Below are positions 35,601 to 47,229 of a stretch of 64,000 nucleotides of DNA, piece after piece (positions within the stretch are counted from its first letter, which is position 1; every line of letters begins with the position of its first letter). The stretch spans positions 28,965,559 through 29,029,558 of the forward strand of contig JAKSZT010053883.1 of the NCBI GenBank assembly GCA_026826555.1, written 5' to 3'. The stretch is from Tolypeutes matacus. Taxonomy: Eukaryota; Chordata; Mammalia; Cingulata; Chlamyphoridae. Both the position numbers and the translations under genes were made by a program. Below the pieces are notes generated by a model. That model searched no databases. It was not told the DNA's origin and saw only the letters and a list, made by a program, of their open reading frames with translations.

Positions 35601-36427
35601 TAGTAACATATATACAACCCACAATTTAAACTGCATTCAAATACATATTTCACTGTTCTTAATTACATTCACAAGGATGTACTACCATCACCACCATCCA
35701 TTACCAGAATATTTCTATCATTACAAATAGGAATCCTGTATATTTTAAGCCTCATTTCCCATTTCCTAACCCCATCCCATCCCCTGGTGATAAATTCTAG
35801 ATTCTGATTCCATGAGTTTGCTTATTCTAATTATTTCTTATTCAGTGAGATCATATGATATTTGCCCTTTCGTATCTGGCTTATTTCACTCAACATATCT
35901 TCAGGGTTTATCCATATTGTCGTATGTATCAGAACTTCATCCCTTTTTACAACTGAATAATATTCTGTTGTGCCCCTGTATTTTGTTTATCTGTTCGTTG
36001 GTTGATGGAAACTTGGGTTATGTCCATGTTTTGGCAGTTGTGAATGATGTCACAATGAACATCAGTGTGCAAATATCTGTTTGAGTTCCTACTTTCAATT
36101 CTTTTGGGTATATTCCTAGAGGTCGGATTGCCAGGTCACATGGTAGTACTACACTTAGCTTTCTGAGGAACTGCTTAAGTTGTCTTCCACAGTAGCTGCA
36201 CAATTTTGTATTCCCACCAACAATAAATGAGTGTTCCCATTTCTCCATATCTTCTCTAACACTTTTTTATTCTCCAACACTTTTAATTTTCCTTTTTTAA
36301 AATAGTAGCCATTTTAGTGGGTGTGAAATGATATCTCATTATGGTTTTGATTTGCATTTCCCTAATGGCTAATGACATTGAGCAAATTTTCATGTGCTTT
36401 TTGTCCATTTATAAATGTTCTTTGGAG

Positions 36428-36621
36428 GGAAGCGGCTGTGGCTCAATCAGTAGGGCTCCCGTTTACCATATGGGAGGCCCCAGGTTCGGTTCCCGGGGCC
36501 TCCTGGTGAAGGCAAGCCCGCCTGCACGGCGTGGTTAGCTGACCCAGCGAGCACAAGCAGCAAGGGGGGGAGCAAGGGGGGGATAAATGAATAAATAAAT
36601 AAAATCTTTAAAAAAAAAAAA
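36428..36621 (+). mobile_element. DAS SINE with internal short duplication
   Basis: Long DAS type in sense orientation. The 'agcaagggggg' segment is duplicated in tandem (36557-36580). The TSD aaatgttctttggag is perfect at 36413-36427 and 36622-36636. Confidence 0.94.
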
Positions 36622-36666
36622 AAATGTTCTTTGGAGAAATATCTATTCAAGTCTATTGTCCATTTA

Positions 36667-36670
36667 TTTA

Positions 36671-36701
<31 letters not shown>

Positions 36702-36786
36702 CTTTTATCAGGAGGTCCCGGGGATCAAACCCAGGTCCCTCCATATGGGAGATGGACGCCCAACCATTTGAGCCACATCTGCCCCC
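36667..36786 (-). mobile_element. Short DAS-type SINE, antisense, with (TTTA)n
   Basis: The tail side is a (TTTA)n tract, then a complemented tRNA-like unit with box B complement GGGGATCAAACCC. The TSD ctattgtccattta lies at 36653-36666 and 36787-36800. Confidence 0.9.
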
Positions 36787-36945
36787 CTATTGTCCATTTA
36801 TTTTATTGTGGTGTTTGTCTTTTTGTTGTTGAGTTGTAGGATTTGTTTATATATTCTGGATATTAAACCCTTATGGGTTATGGGTTTCCAAATATTTTCT
36901 CCCATTGTGTAAGTTGTGATTTTTTTTTTTTTTTTTTCTTTTAAG

Positions 36946-37395
36946 AACACTGACTGGTAATTAATTACATTTTTGGTCATATCGCTATTTGACCAGTAAG
37001 TACCCTGTAAATGAAAATATAGCCTGTTTTCAGTTTTTTTTTTTTTTTAAACTAATCAATTTTATTGGTATGTTAATAAAGCATACAATTCAGCCAAAGT
37101 GTACAATCAGTGATATTTGTATAGTCATAGTTGTACATTCATCACTTCAGTCATTATTAGAGCATTTTCATTATTTCAATACTAATAATAATAACCCCAG
37201 ACAAACAAGTAAACGAGAAAATTCTTCACCTCTCAATCTTTCTATGTTTCCCCTGCTATACATAGCTGCTATTTCTGGCTATTCATAGAAATTTATTTAT
37301 TTATTTGGCAGTTTTAATGAGATATATTCATACACCGTACAATCCATCCAAAGTGTATAATCAGTGGCTTTTAGTATAATCACAGTGTTGTGCAT
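36946..37395 (-). mobile_element. Inserted LINE-1 3'UTR fragment
   Basis: 'caattttattggtatgttaa' and 'gtgtacaatcagtgatattt' and, repeated, 'gtgtataatcagtggctttt' are complemented L1 3'UTR pieces. They split the ORF2 sequence of the surrounding L1, which continues at 37396 ('gttgtcattttactttcatg'). Part of this unit also occurs at 38160-38340 and 54600-54840. Confidence 0.65.
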
Positions 37396-37975
37396 TCATC
37401 ACCATAGGTTGTCATTTTACTTTCATGACAAAGTCCTTTGAGGGCAAAATTTTTAATTTTGATGAGGCCCCATTTATCTGTTTTTCCTTTGTTGCTTGTG
37501 CTTTGGGTGTAGAATCTAAGAAACTGTTGCTTAACATAAGGTCCTGGAGATGCTTCCCTTTGTTTTATTCTAGGAATTTTATAGTTCTAGTTCATATATT
37601 TAGGTTTTTGATCCACTTTGAGTTGACTTTTATATATGGTGTGAGAGAAGGGTCTACCTTTATTCTTTTGCATATGGACATCCACTTTTCCCAACACCAT
37701 TTGCTGAAGATTCTATGCTTTCCCAACTGAATGGACTTTGCGCTCTTGTAAAAAATCAGTTGGCCATAGAAGTGAAAATTTATTTCGGAACTCTCAATTT
37801 GATTCCTTTTAGCCTATATGCTTGTTCTTGTGCCAGTATCATTCTGATTTGATTTCTGTGGTTTTGTAATAAGTTTTAAGATGGAGAAGTATAAGTCCCC
37901 AACTTCTTTCTCTTGTTCAGGATGGCTTTGGCTGTTTGGGTCCCTTAGCCTTCTATTTAAATTTGATGATTGGCT
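37396..37975 (-). mobile_element. LINE-1 copy 1, antisense, continued
   Basis: ORF2 in complement ('gatgaggccccatttatctg', 'atccactttgagttgacttt', 'ttctatgctttcccaactga'). It ends at 'gatgattggctt' and the matching continuation is found at about 40645, 2.7 kb further on. The 101-codon ORF at 37425-37730 is the wrong strand of ORF2. Confidence 0.82.
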
Positions 37976-38635
37976 TAAAAAATTATTCTAGTAACATATG
38001 CAGTCTAATACTTCCCCTTTTAACCACATTCATTTAAATAATTCAATGCTATTAATTACATTCATTACATTGAGAATTTGTGCTCGCATCACCACCAAAA
38101 CTTGACAATCAACCAAATAGAAACTCTGTACAATTTATAGGGCTTTTGGAAAAAAAAATTTTTTTTTTATTAAGCGGTTTTATTTAGATATATTCATGTA
38201 CCATATGATCTATCCAAAGTGTATAATCAATGGCTTTTAGTATAATCACAGTGTTGTACATTCATCATCTCAAAAATTTTAGAACCATTTCATTACTCCA
38301 TAAAGACTCCACACAACATAGCATTCCTTCCTCAGACCTATATAACCACTAATCTAATTTCATCTTTTTTTTGTTATCACTTTGCTTTTATTTTTTTAAA
38401 AACAATTTATTGAAGTATGTAATTCATATATGAACATACATAAACTATAAGTGTTCAGTAAACATCGTAAAATTACAAAACAAATATGAATAACATCACA
38501 CAGGGCTCCCACACATCACCCCCCCCAAACACCCTGCATTGTTGTGAAACCTTTGCCAACAAATCTTGTAAGAGCATCGTCAAAGTATTACCACCAATTC
38601 TAGTCTGCATTGTTCTCCCCTATACACCTTTTTAA
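37976..38635 (-). mobile_element. Inserted LINE-1 3'UTR segments, antisense
   Basis: Three complemented L1 3'UTR modules follow in sequence: 37980-38135, 38160-38365 and 38395-38630. They form the left part of a 2.7-kb insertion into L1 copy 1. With the sense L1 at 39480-40640 on the right, the arrangement resembles an L1 with an inverted 5' part. Confidence 0.6.
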
Positions 38636-39045
38636 GGATTTATTTATTTATTTTCCTTTATTCATTTTTACTCCCCCCCCCCCCATTTTTGCTGTTTCTG
38701 TGTCCATTTGCTGGGCAACTCTCTGTGTCCATTTCCTGCCCTCTTCTCATCCTTCTCCTCCTGTCTTCACTGGAATTCGATGCTCGGAACCTCCGATGTA
38801 GGAGAGAGATGTCCTACCGCCTGCGCCACCTTAGTTTCTGGATTTTTGGTATGTCTCGTTTTACGTCATCAACTTGCTTTGTGGCTCGTAGGGCCAGATG
38901 GCACACCCGTGTACGGGGCCTGGTGACCCACGTGCCTTCTGTATTTTTCTTTTTTTAAATTTTTACTGAGGGGTCCTGGGGATTGAACCCAGGTCCCTCC
39001 ATATGGGAGACGGATGACCAACCACCTGAGCCACATCGTCCTCCT
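38636..39045 (-). mobile_element. Composite two-module SINE, antisense
   Basis: Same layout as the 430-bp element at 54076-54505. A C-run, a body with a tRNA-like segment (box A complement 'ctgcctgcgccacc'-like at 38816-38830) and ttacgtcatc (38861-38870) are followed by a standard short DAS unit at about 38955-39040. The TSD is only weakly visible. Confidence 0.72.
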
Positions 39046-39479
39046 GCTATATCTCTTAAGGTTGACCAAAGATACCCAAAGTTGCAGTCTTTTCCCATAC
39101 AGGATGGTCATATAATAAATCAGGCTTAGTTTATCGCCAGCATTCTAAAAACTAGACCTAGGGAGAAAAACTAGGTTTGGGGATACACATGCATGGTTTC
39201 TAATATAGCAAATGTTTAGCCTACCCTGATAATCACAAAATCAGGACAGCAAGAATATTCGCAGTCTAATTTCATCTTTATAAATTGATATATATTTACA
39301 TTTTATATAAATGGAATCATATAATATGTAGTACTCTGTGTTTGGTCTCTTTCACTTAGTATAATATTTTTAAAAATATTTAAATTAACATTGTATAAAT
39401 TCTACCCATATTCATATTTCACATAATATATTTAGTTCAAAATAGGGCCCCTGAATAGCGAAAAATGTCTTAAAAAAGA
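39046..39479. other. Intronic/L1-associated, unassigned
   Basis: AT-rich sequence between the composite SINE and the sense L1. It contains a piece like an L1 3' region ('ctttttcacttagtataata'-like at 39345-39370). No gene was found. Confidence 0.4.
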
Positions 39480-40640
39480 AGAAAGAAGTTGGAGGACTCT
39501 CACTTAAAGCATATTACTTAGATACAGTTGTAAAAACAGCATGGTACTGGTATAGACAGACAAATTGACCAATGGAACTTAATTGTGAACTCAAAAATCG
39601 ACCCTCACATCTACAGTCAGGTGATTTTTGATAAGGTTTTTAAGTCTACCCAGCTAGGCCAGAACAGACTATTCAACAAATGGTGCTGGGAGAACTGGAT
39701 AGCCATATCCAAAAGAAAGAAAGAAGATCCCTATCTCACACCTTATACAAAAATTAACTCAAAATGGATCAAAGACCTAAATATAAAAACAGCAACCATA
39801 AAACTCTTAGAAGAAATTGTAGGAAAACATCTTCAAGATCTTGTGGTAGGCAGTAGTTTCTTAAACCTTACACCCAAAGCGTGAGCAACAAAAGAAAAAA
39901 TAGATAAATGGGACCTCCTCAAAATTCAACACTTTTGCAAATCAAAGGACTTTGTCAAAAGGGTGAAAAGGCAGCTGACTCAATGGGAGAAAATATTTGG
40001 CAATTACATATCTAATAAGGGTTTAATATTCACGATATATAAGGAGATCATACAACTCAACAATAAAAAGACAAAGTATCTGGTTATAAAATGGGCAAAA
40101 GACTTGAAAAGACAAGTCCAAAGAAGAAATACAAATGTTGAAGAAACACAGAAAAAAATGTTCAACATCAGTAGTAGTTAGGGAAATGCAAATCAAAACT
40201 ATAATGAGATACCATTTTATACCTCTTAGACTGGCCGCTATTAAAAAGTTGGAAAACTGTAAATGTTGGAGAGGATGTGGAGAGATAGGAACGCTTATTC
40301 ACTGTTGGTGGGAATGTAGAATGGTACAGCACTCCACTGTGGAGGACTGATTGGCAGTTCCTAAGGAAGGTGAATATAGACTTGCTGTGGGACCCGATAA
40401 TACCTTTGCTAGCTATATACCCAGAAGAACTGAGAGCAGTGACATGAATAGATATCTGTACATCGATGTTCATAGCAGCATTATTCACAATAGCCAAAAG
40501 TTGGAAACAACCCAGGTGTCCATCAAGTGATGAATGGATAAACAAATTGTGGCGTATATACATGATGGAATATTATGTAAGAAGAAATGAAGTTGTGAAA
40601 TATATGACAAAATGGTTGAACCTGGAGTACATGATGTTGA
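39480..40640 (+). mobile_element. LINE-1 ORF2 C-terminal region, sense
   Basis: Three overlapping frames encode the ORF2 C-terminus. 39585-39884 has '[11 protein letters not shown]' and '[17 protein letters not shown]'. 39963-40181 has 'WEKIFGNYISNKGLI'. 40135-40350 holds the cysteine-rich 'CWRGCGEIGTLIHCWWEC'. Frameshifts and stops separate them, so it is not functional. It is inserted within antisense L1 copy 1, which resumes at 40645. The ends abut with no visible A-tail. Confidence 0.85.
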
Positions 40641-40644
40641 GTGA

Positions 40645-41600
40645 GGCTTTTGGAATTTTGATTGGAGTTGCATTGAATCTGTAAATTGCTTTGGGTAGAA
40701 TTGCCATCTTAACAATATTTAGCCTTCCAATCTATGAACATGGAATGCCATACCATTTATTTAGATCTTCTTTGATTTCTTTTAGCAGTGTTTTTTAGTT
40801 TTCTGTGTACAAGTCCTTTACATCTTTGGTTAGAGTTATTCCTAGATACTTGATTTTTTTCAGTTATTGTAAATGGAATTTTTTTCTTGATCTCTTCTGA
40901 TTTTTCATTGCTTGTATTATAGAAACACTACTGATTTTTTGGTGTTGATCTTGTATCCTGCCACTTTACTGAATTTATTATTGCCAGGAGCTTTTTTGTG
41001 GATTTTTTGTATATAGGATCATGTCTCTGAAAATAGGGAAAGTTTTACTTCTGCTTCTCCAATTTGAATGCTTTTTTTTTTTTTTTAATGGTGACTTTTT
41101 TTTTTAAGATTTATTTTATTTATTTATCACCCCCCCTTGCCATTTGTGCTCGCTGTTTTTTTTTTTTTTTTTTTTTCTGAATCTGCTTGTCTCGCCCTGT
41201 TGTGTCATCTTGCTGTGCCAGCTTCCTGCATGGTGCGGGCCGTCAGCTCTCCGTGCCATGCAGGCCAGCCTGCCTTCACCAGGAGGCCCCGGGAATTGAA
41301 CCCAGGGCCTCCCATATGGTAGATGGGAGCCCAACCACTTGAGTCACATCTGCCTCCCTTGAATTCCTTTTATTTCTTTTTCTTGCCTAATTGCCCTGGC
41401 AAGAACTTCCAGTACAATGTTGGATAACAGTGGTTACCGTGGGTATCCTTGTCTTGTTCCTGATCTTGGAGGCAAAGCTTTTAGTCTTTCAACATTAAGT
41501 ATGATATTGACTGGATTTTTCTTACATGCTCATTATCATGTTGAGTAAGTTTCCTTTTATTCGTAGTTTTCTGAAGTGGTTTTCTTTTTTCTTTTTCTTT
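40645..41600 (-). mobile_element. LINE-1 copy 1, antisense, resumed
   Basis: 'ttggaattttgattggagtt' continues the reverse-transcriptase region broken at 37975. It runs through 'gataacagtggttaccgtgg' to about 41577, where a second L1's 3' end begins. A DAS-like SINE interrupts at 41107-41358. Confidence 0.82.
41107..41358 (-). mobile_element. Long DAS variant, antisense
   Basis: It has the tRNA-like end ('ggaattgaacccagggcctc', 'accacttgagtcacatctgc'), but the middle carries 'ttgtgtcatcttgctgtgcc' and an internal T-run (41155-41176). It is about 60 bp longer than the usual type. No clean TSD is seen. Confidence 0.75.
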
Positions 41601-41640
41601 TTAGAGAAGTTTTGGGTTTAAAGAATTTCCATATACTACC

Positions 41641-42060
41641 TGTGTTGGTTTGGACTATGTGTACCTCAGAAAATCATGTTCTTAAAGCTAATCCATATAT
41701 GTGGATTTAAACCTTTTATAAGTAGGACCTTTTGGTGAGGTTATATCAGTTAAGGTAAGTAACTTAATCCTCTTACTGGAGCCCTTTATAAATAATGAAA
41801 TTGATAGAGAGAGAGAGAGAAAGCCACAGATGCAGGAAGCTGAAGGCAACAAAACTGGGAGAAAAGGGAGAGATCCGTAGATGCCACCATGTGCCCTGGA
41901 ATTTGTCAGAGGAGCCAGGGATCACTGGTAGGTAGCCAGTCATGGGCAGAAAGCATCACCTTGATGATGCCTTGCTTTGGATGGTCTCATGGCCTATCCT
42001 ATAAACGAATAAATACCCATTGTTGAAAGCATTTCATGGTGTCTGGTTTAAGCAGCCACA
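41641..42060 (+). mobile_element. MaLR-like solo LTR
   Basis: TGTGTTGGTTTGG start and AGCAGCCACA end, 420 bp. A (GA)n patch lies at 41810-41822 and a polyadenylation signal in 'aacgaataaatac' (42004-42016). It splits the 3'UTR of L1 copy 2, so it is younger than that L1. Flanks ctacc and tcacc are a weak TSD. Confidence 0.75.
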
Positions 42061-43214
42061 TCACCCTATTATTAACACCTTGCATTGGTGTGGTACATTT
42101 GATACAACTAATGAAAGAACATTTTTATAATTATGCTATTAACCATAGTCCGTGGTTTATTTTAGGGTTCCCTGTGTAGAGCAGTTCCATGAAATATTTT
42201 TTAAAAGTTTTTATTCTGTTATCATATATACAATGTAAAATTTTCCCTTTTAACCACATTTAGATATATATTTCAGTGCTATTAGTTATGTTCACAATGT
42301 TGTGCTACCATCACCACCCTTATCAGAGTTTGTGCTACCATCACCATCCATTACCAAAACATTTCCATTGTTACAATTAGGAACTCTATACATTTTAAGC
42401 CTCAATTTCCCATTCCCTGTCCCACCCTGGTGCCTGATAACCTATAACCTATATTCTAGATTCTCTAAGTTTACTTACTCTAATTGTTTCATATTAGTGA
42501 CATCATATGATATTTGTCCTTTTGTGTCTGGATTATTTCCTTCAACCTGAGATCTTCAAGGTTCATCTATATTGTACCGTGTATCAGAACTTCAGCTAAA
42601 TAATATTCCATTGTATGCATATATCACATGTTGTTTATCCATTCCTTTGGTTGATGGACACTTGAGTTGCTTCCATCTTGTGGCAGTTGTGAATAATGTT
42701 GCTGTGAATATCTGTGAAAATATCTGTTCAAGTTCCTGCTTTGAGTTCTTTTGGGTATATAACTAGAAATGGGATGGTATGGTAATTCTGTACTTAATTT
42801 TCTGAGGAATGGGCACATTGTCATTCACAGTGACTGCATCATTTCACATTGCCACAAGCAATGAATTAGTGTTCCTATTTCTCCGGATCCTTTGCAACAC
42901 TTGTAATTTTCTGGTTTTAATTCTAATCGATATTAAATGGTATCTTTGTGGTTTTGATTTGCAGTTCCCTGATGGTTAATGAAGAGCATTTTTCATGTGC
43001 TTTCTGGCCATTTATATGTCATCTGTGGAGAGATGTCTATTCAAGTATTTTGCCCATTTAATAATTGGGTCATTTGTCTTTTTCTTGTTGAGGGATTTAT
43101 TTATATATTCTGGATATTAAACCTTTATTGGATTTGTGGTTTACAAATATTTTCTCCCATTTTGTAGATTGTCATTTTAGTTTCATGCAAGTCCATTGAG
43201 GTTCAAAAGTTTTT

Positions 43215-43524
43215 TTTTTAAGATAGCAAGGCTGGGGATTGACCCTGGGACCTCACATGTGGGAAGCTGGCAGTCAACCACTGAGCCACATTGGCTCCCC
43301 TGAGTTGTTTTTTTTCCGTTTGTTTGCTTGTTTGTATTTTTTGTTGTTAGGAGGTACTGGGAACTGAACCGGGAGCCTACTATATGGGAAGCAGGTGCTC
43401 AAACACTTGAGCCACATCTGCTCCCCAAAGGTGTTTTTTTTATTTTTAAGGAGGTAACCGGGATTGAACCGTGACCTTGTGGGTGGGAGGCTGGCTCTTA
43501 ACCACTGAACTACATCTGCTTCCC
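43215..43524 (-). mobile_element. Cluster of three DAS units, antisense
   Basis: Three complemented tRNA-like units (box B complements near 43236, 43364 and 43462) are separated by T-rich linkers. The whole block is flanked by tcaaaagttttt (43203-43214 and 43525-43536). That single outer TSD suggests one insertion with three units, or later insertions into its tail. Confidence 0.8.
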
Positions 43525-43958
43525 TCAAAAGTTTTTAATTTTGATGAGGTCCCATTTATCTATTTTTTCTTCTGTTCATTGAGCTTTGGGTATAAAGTCT
43601 AAGAAACTATTGCTTAACACAAGTTCCTCAAGAAACTTCCCTATGTTTTCTTCTAGGAGTTTGATAGTTTTGGCTCTTGTATTTAGGTCTTTGATCCAGT
43701 TTGAATTGATTCTTGTATAAGGTGTGAGGTATCAGTTCTCCTTTCTTTTGCAAATAAAGATCCAGTTTTACTAGCACCTATTTGTTGAAGAGATAATTCT
43801 TTCCTAGTAGTGTGGTCTTTGCCCCTTTGTTAAAAATCAGTTGGCCATAAATGTGGGGGTTGATTTTTGGTCTCTCAGTTTCATTCTTTTGGTCTAAATG
43901 TCTGTCCTTATGCCAGTGCTATGACGCTTTGACTATTTTGGCTTTGTAATAAGTTTTT

Positions 43959-44132
43959 TTTTTTTAAAGATTTTATTTATTTATTTATCCCCCCCTTGCT
44001 GCTTGTGCTCGCTGGGTCAGCTAACCACGCCGTGCAGGCGGGCTTGCCTTCATCCGGAGGCCCCGGGAACTGAACCCGGGGCCTCCCATATGGTAAACGG
44101 GAGCCCTACTAATTGAGCCACAGCCGCTTCCC
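43959..44132 (-). mobile_element. DAS SINE, antisense, full length
   Basis: Long DAS type in complement inside L1 copy 2. The TSD tgtaataagttt is at about 43945-43956 and 44133-44144. Confidence 0.92.
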
Positions 44133-45946
44133 TGTAATAAGTTTTAAGAGCATGAAGTCTGAGTTATCTCATGTCATCCTTCTTTTTCTAGATGCCATTG
44201 ATTGATTGGGCCCCCTATCCTGCCTTATGAATATGATGATTGGCTTTTCCATTTCTGCAAGGAAGCTGTTGGAATTTTGATTGATAAGTTCATTGAATCT
44301 ATAAATTGCCTTGGCTAGAACTGATATCTTAACGATATTTGATCTTCCAACCCATGAACATGGAATGTCCTTCCATTTATTTAAATCTTCTTTGATTCTT
44401 TGAGCAGTGTTTTGTAGTTTTCTGTGTACAAGGCCTTTACATCCTTCGTTAGAGTTATTCCTAGATATTTGATTCTTTTAGTTGTTATTTTAAGTGGAAT
44501 TTTTTTCTTGGTCTATTCTTCTGTGTTATATTGCTTGTGTATAGAAGTGCTACTAATTTTAGGTATTGATCTTGTGCCCTGCCACTTTGCCTCTTTCTAG
44601 GAGCTTTGTTGTGGGTTTGTTCAGGATATTCTGTATATAGGATCATGTTGTCTACCAATAGTGCAAGTTTTATTTCTTTTCCAATTTGGATGCCTCTTAT
44701 TTCTTTTACTTGCCTAACTGCTCTGGCTGGAACTTCCAGTACAATGTTGGATAACAGTGATGACAGTGGGCATCATTGTCTTGTTCCAGCTCTTTTAGAG
44801 GGAAAGCTTTTAGTCTTTCACCACTGAGTATGATGTTAGCTGTGGGTTTTTCATATATGCCCTTTATCATGTTGAGGAAGTTTCCTTCTATTCCTATTTT
44901 TCCAAGTTTTTTTTTTTTTTAATCAAGAAAGGATACTAGATTTTGTCAAATGCCTTTTCTTTTCTTCAGTGGAGATGATCATGTAGTTTTTCCTCTTTGT
45001 TCTGTTAATGTGTAGTGTATTATATTAATTGATTTTCTTATGGTTAACCATCCTTGCATACCTGGGATAAATCTCACTTGATCATGGTGTATAATTCTTT
45101 TAATATGCTGTTGGAGTTGATTTGCAAGTATTTGTTGAGGATTTTCGCACCTATATTCCTATGAGAAATTGGTCTATAATTTTAGTATTTTTATCTGGCT
45201 TTGATATTAGGGTGATATTGGTTTCATAAAATGAGTTGGGTAGTGTTCCTTCCTCTTCAAGATTTTCGAAAAGTTTGAGCATGATTGGTATTAATTCTGG
45301 GAATGATTGGTAGAATTTACCTGTGAAGCCATCTAGTCCTAGAATTATTTTTGTTGGAGGTTTTTGATGACTGATTCAGTCTCTTTACTTCTAATTGGTC
45401 TGTTGAGGACTTCTGTTTATTCTAGAGTCTGTATAGGTTGTTTGTGTGTTTCTCAGAATTTATCCATTTCATCTAGGTTGTCCAATTTTTTTTTTGCCAT
45501 ACAGTTGGTTCACAGTGTCTTCTAATGATCCTTTTTATATTTGTGGGGTCAGTAGTAATGTTACTCCTCTCATTTCTGATCTTATGTATTTGTGTCTTCT
45601 CTCTTTCTTTCATTGTCAATCTTGCTAAGAGTTTGTCAGTCTTATTGATCTTTTCAAAGAGCAACTTTTGGTTTTATTAATTCTCTGTATTGATTTTTTA
45701 TTCTCTTTTTCATTTATTTCTGCTGTAGTCTGTGTTACTTTTTCCCCCCTACTGCTTGCTTTTGGTTTAATTTGCTCTTCTTTTTCTAGTTCCTCTAGGT
45801 GTGCAGTTTAGTCTTTGATTTTAGCTCTTCTTTTTTTTTTTTTTTCCAATTTTGGTTCATTTAGTATCACTAAACATGCAATATTGCATAGTTTATATTG
45901 GAAAAATTATATTTAAGGAATCTTATGTGTTTGATTTTTTTAAAAG

Positions 45947-46288
45947 ATACATTCTTTTTACTTTCTTTTTCTTTTTTTATTTATAGCCCCCTTCCCTCAT
46001 GGTTTGCTCACCTTTCCCCTTACTGTTTGCTTGCCCTCTCTAGGAGGCACCGGGAACCGAACCCAGGACCCCCAACATGAGAGGAGGGTGCCCAACAGCC
46101 TGGCTTATGGCATCTGCTTGTTGTGGTGGGGAGGAGTCCACATTGCTCCGGTTTGAGGTGGTGTCTAAGCTCCCTGACGTGGGAGGCAGCATCCATTCAT
46201 CATCTTTTTTAGGCAGAACCAGGACCCAAACCTGGGACCCTTCACATGGCAGGCGGATGCCCAAGGGGTTGAGCCACATCTGCCTCCC
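45947..46288 (-). mobile_element. Multi-unit DAS SINE, antisense
   Basis: Two clear complemented tRNA-like units (box B complements near 46056 and 46236) with a linker that includes 'ggcatctgcttgttgtgg'. Flanks 'tgtgtttgattttttt' and 'tgtatttgattttt' plus 'aaaag' (45926-45946 and 46289-46307) look like one long imperfect TSD, so this 342-bp block probably inserted as a unit. Confidence 0.8.
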
Positions 46289-46375
46289 TGTATTTGATTT
46301 TTAAAAGCTACTATAACACAAATAAACATACATTTCAATGATATATAAAAACATTTCTTTCCTTGGTAATAATTT

Positions 46376-47214
46376 TTTTTTTTTTTTAGCAGACCAATAT
46401 GTTTATTTTCTTTTGTTTTTTTTTAATTCTCAAGACATATAAAAGAGCAAGCAATGGGAGCAACCTGGTAATCTTAATAAGTACTCACTGACATTGGATT
46501 TTAGTGCACAAATTAAAACTTACTAGATGTACAAGTAAACCATGGCATTAAGGGAGCAAATACACTAAAGGAAAACAAGAACATAAGAACAAAATCTAGA
46601 GCATTCACACATAATATCTGTCAGTCATTTCCACTTATTTCTTTTTACCGTAAGCCAATTAATGAAAGAAATTGAGGGCAGTAACCTCCTGCTTCTCTCA
46701 AAATATTTTTTTCCATTTTAGTCTCACTAGAGAGCAGGCTTGAATCAAAGGACTTTTGAAAATGTGTGGAGGTTAGAAGTCATCCCTTGACTTAGGATCT
46801 CACTTTGCCTATTACTAATTATCTCTCCAGTTAGTAGCAATCATGAGTCGATTAAAAAATTATTCAGATATATCTTGAAAAATAGAACAACATATTAGTT
46901 CTGTAAAGAAATGAAGCAATGTATTTCCATTTTAGGCACAGGTATTTATATACAAATACATATTTTGTCATTTTTAGAATTAACTCTACTGAAATTAAGA
47001 TAATTGTATCTCATTACATTTGTATCATGCATTTTAGGTAATCAACTATTCTAATTCCATGGTATACTTATATAGTCCTATGTGTTTTCAGCCTAGTTTC
47101 TATAGCAAGATTAAAATGTACTGTATGTGAAATGTACCAAGCACCACAGAATACACATAAAGTGTCTGTAGGAAAGCACATAGAACTGTCTAGGAAAGCA
47201 CATAGAACTGTCTA
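46376..47214 (-). pseudogene. 5'-truncated retrocopy of an mRNA 3'UTR
   Basis: The perfect 15-bp TSD ccttggtaataattt lies at 46361-46375 and 47215-47229. At the left edge a T-run is followed by 'agcagaccaatatgtttatt', which on the minus strand gives an AATAAA signal about 15-20 bases before the A-tail. The roughly 820 bp beyond is unlike any repeat I know and has no ORF. This is the signature of an L1-mediated copy of the 3' end of a host transcript. I cannot name the parent gene. At its far end a 22-bp unit is perfectly duplicated (47170-47191 and 47192-47213). Confidence 0.85.
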
Positions 47215-47229
47215 CCTTGGTAATAATTT

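Larger units (their letters stand above)
35580..36945 (-). mobile_element. LINE-1 copy 1, antisense, 3' part
   Basis: Begins at the L1 3'UTR ('cattctagtaacatatatac') and runs into ORF2 C-terminal coding in complement ('ggcagttgtgaatgatgtca', 'gatatctcattatggttttg', 'atattctggatattaaaccc'). SINEs interrupt at 36428-36621 and 36667-36786. It is broken at 36946 by an inserted L1 3'UTR and resumes at 37396, then again at about 40645. Confidence 0.85.
41601..45835 (-). mobile_element. LINE-1 copy 2, antisense, several kb
   Basis: The 3'UTR begins at about 41601. The whole ORF2 C-terminal and reverse-transcriptase region follows in complement ('atattctggatattaaacct', 'gataacagtgatgacagtgg', 'ttatctggctttgatattag', 'ttcacaggtaaattc'-type), up to 'gattttagctcttc' at 45836. 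It is interrupted by an LTR (41641-42060), a three-unit SINE cluster (43215-43524) and a DAS SINE (43959-44132). The frame is broken by indels, so this is a dead copy. Its continuation lies at 50458-50530 and 51612-51997. Confidence 0.85.

Noticed and set aside
39585..40350. Functional reverse transcriptase C-terminal gene
   Set aside because: The three ORFs are pieces of one L1 ORF2 separated by frameshifts and stops, with no intact upstream domains.
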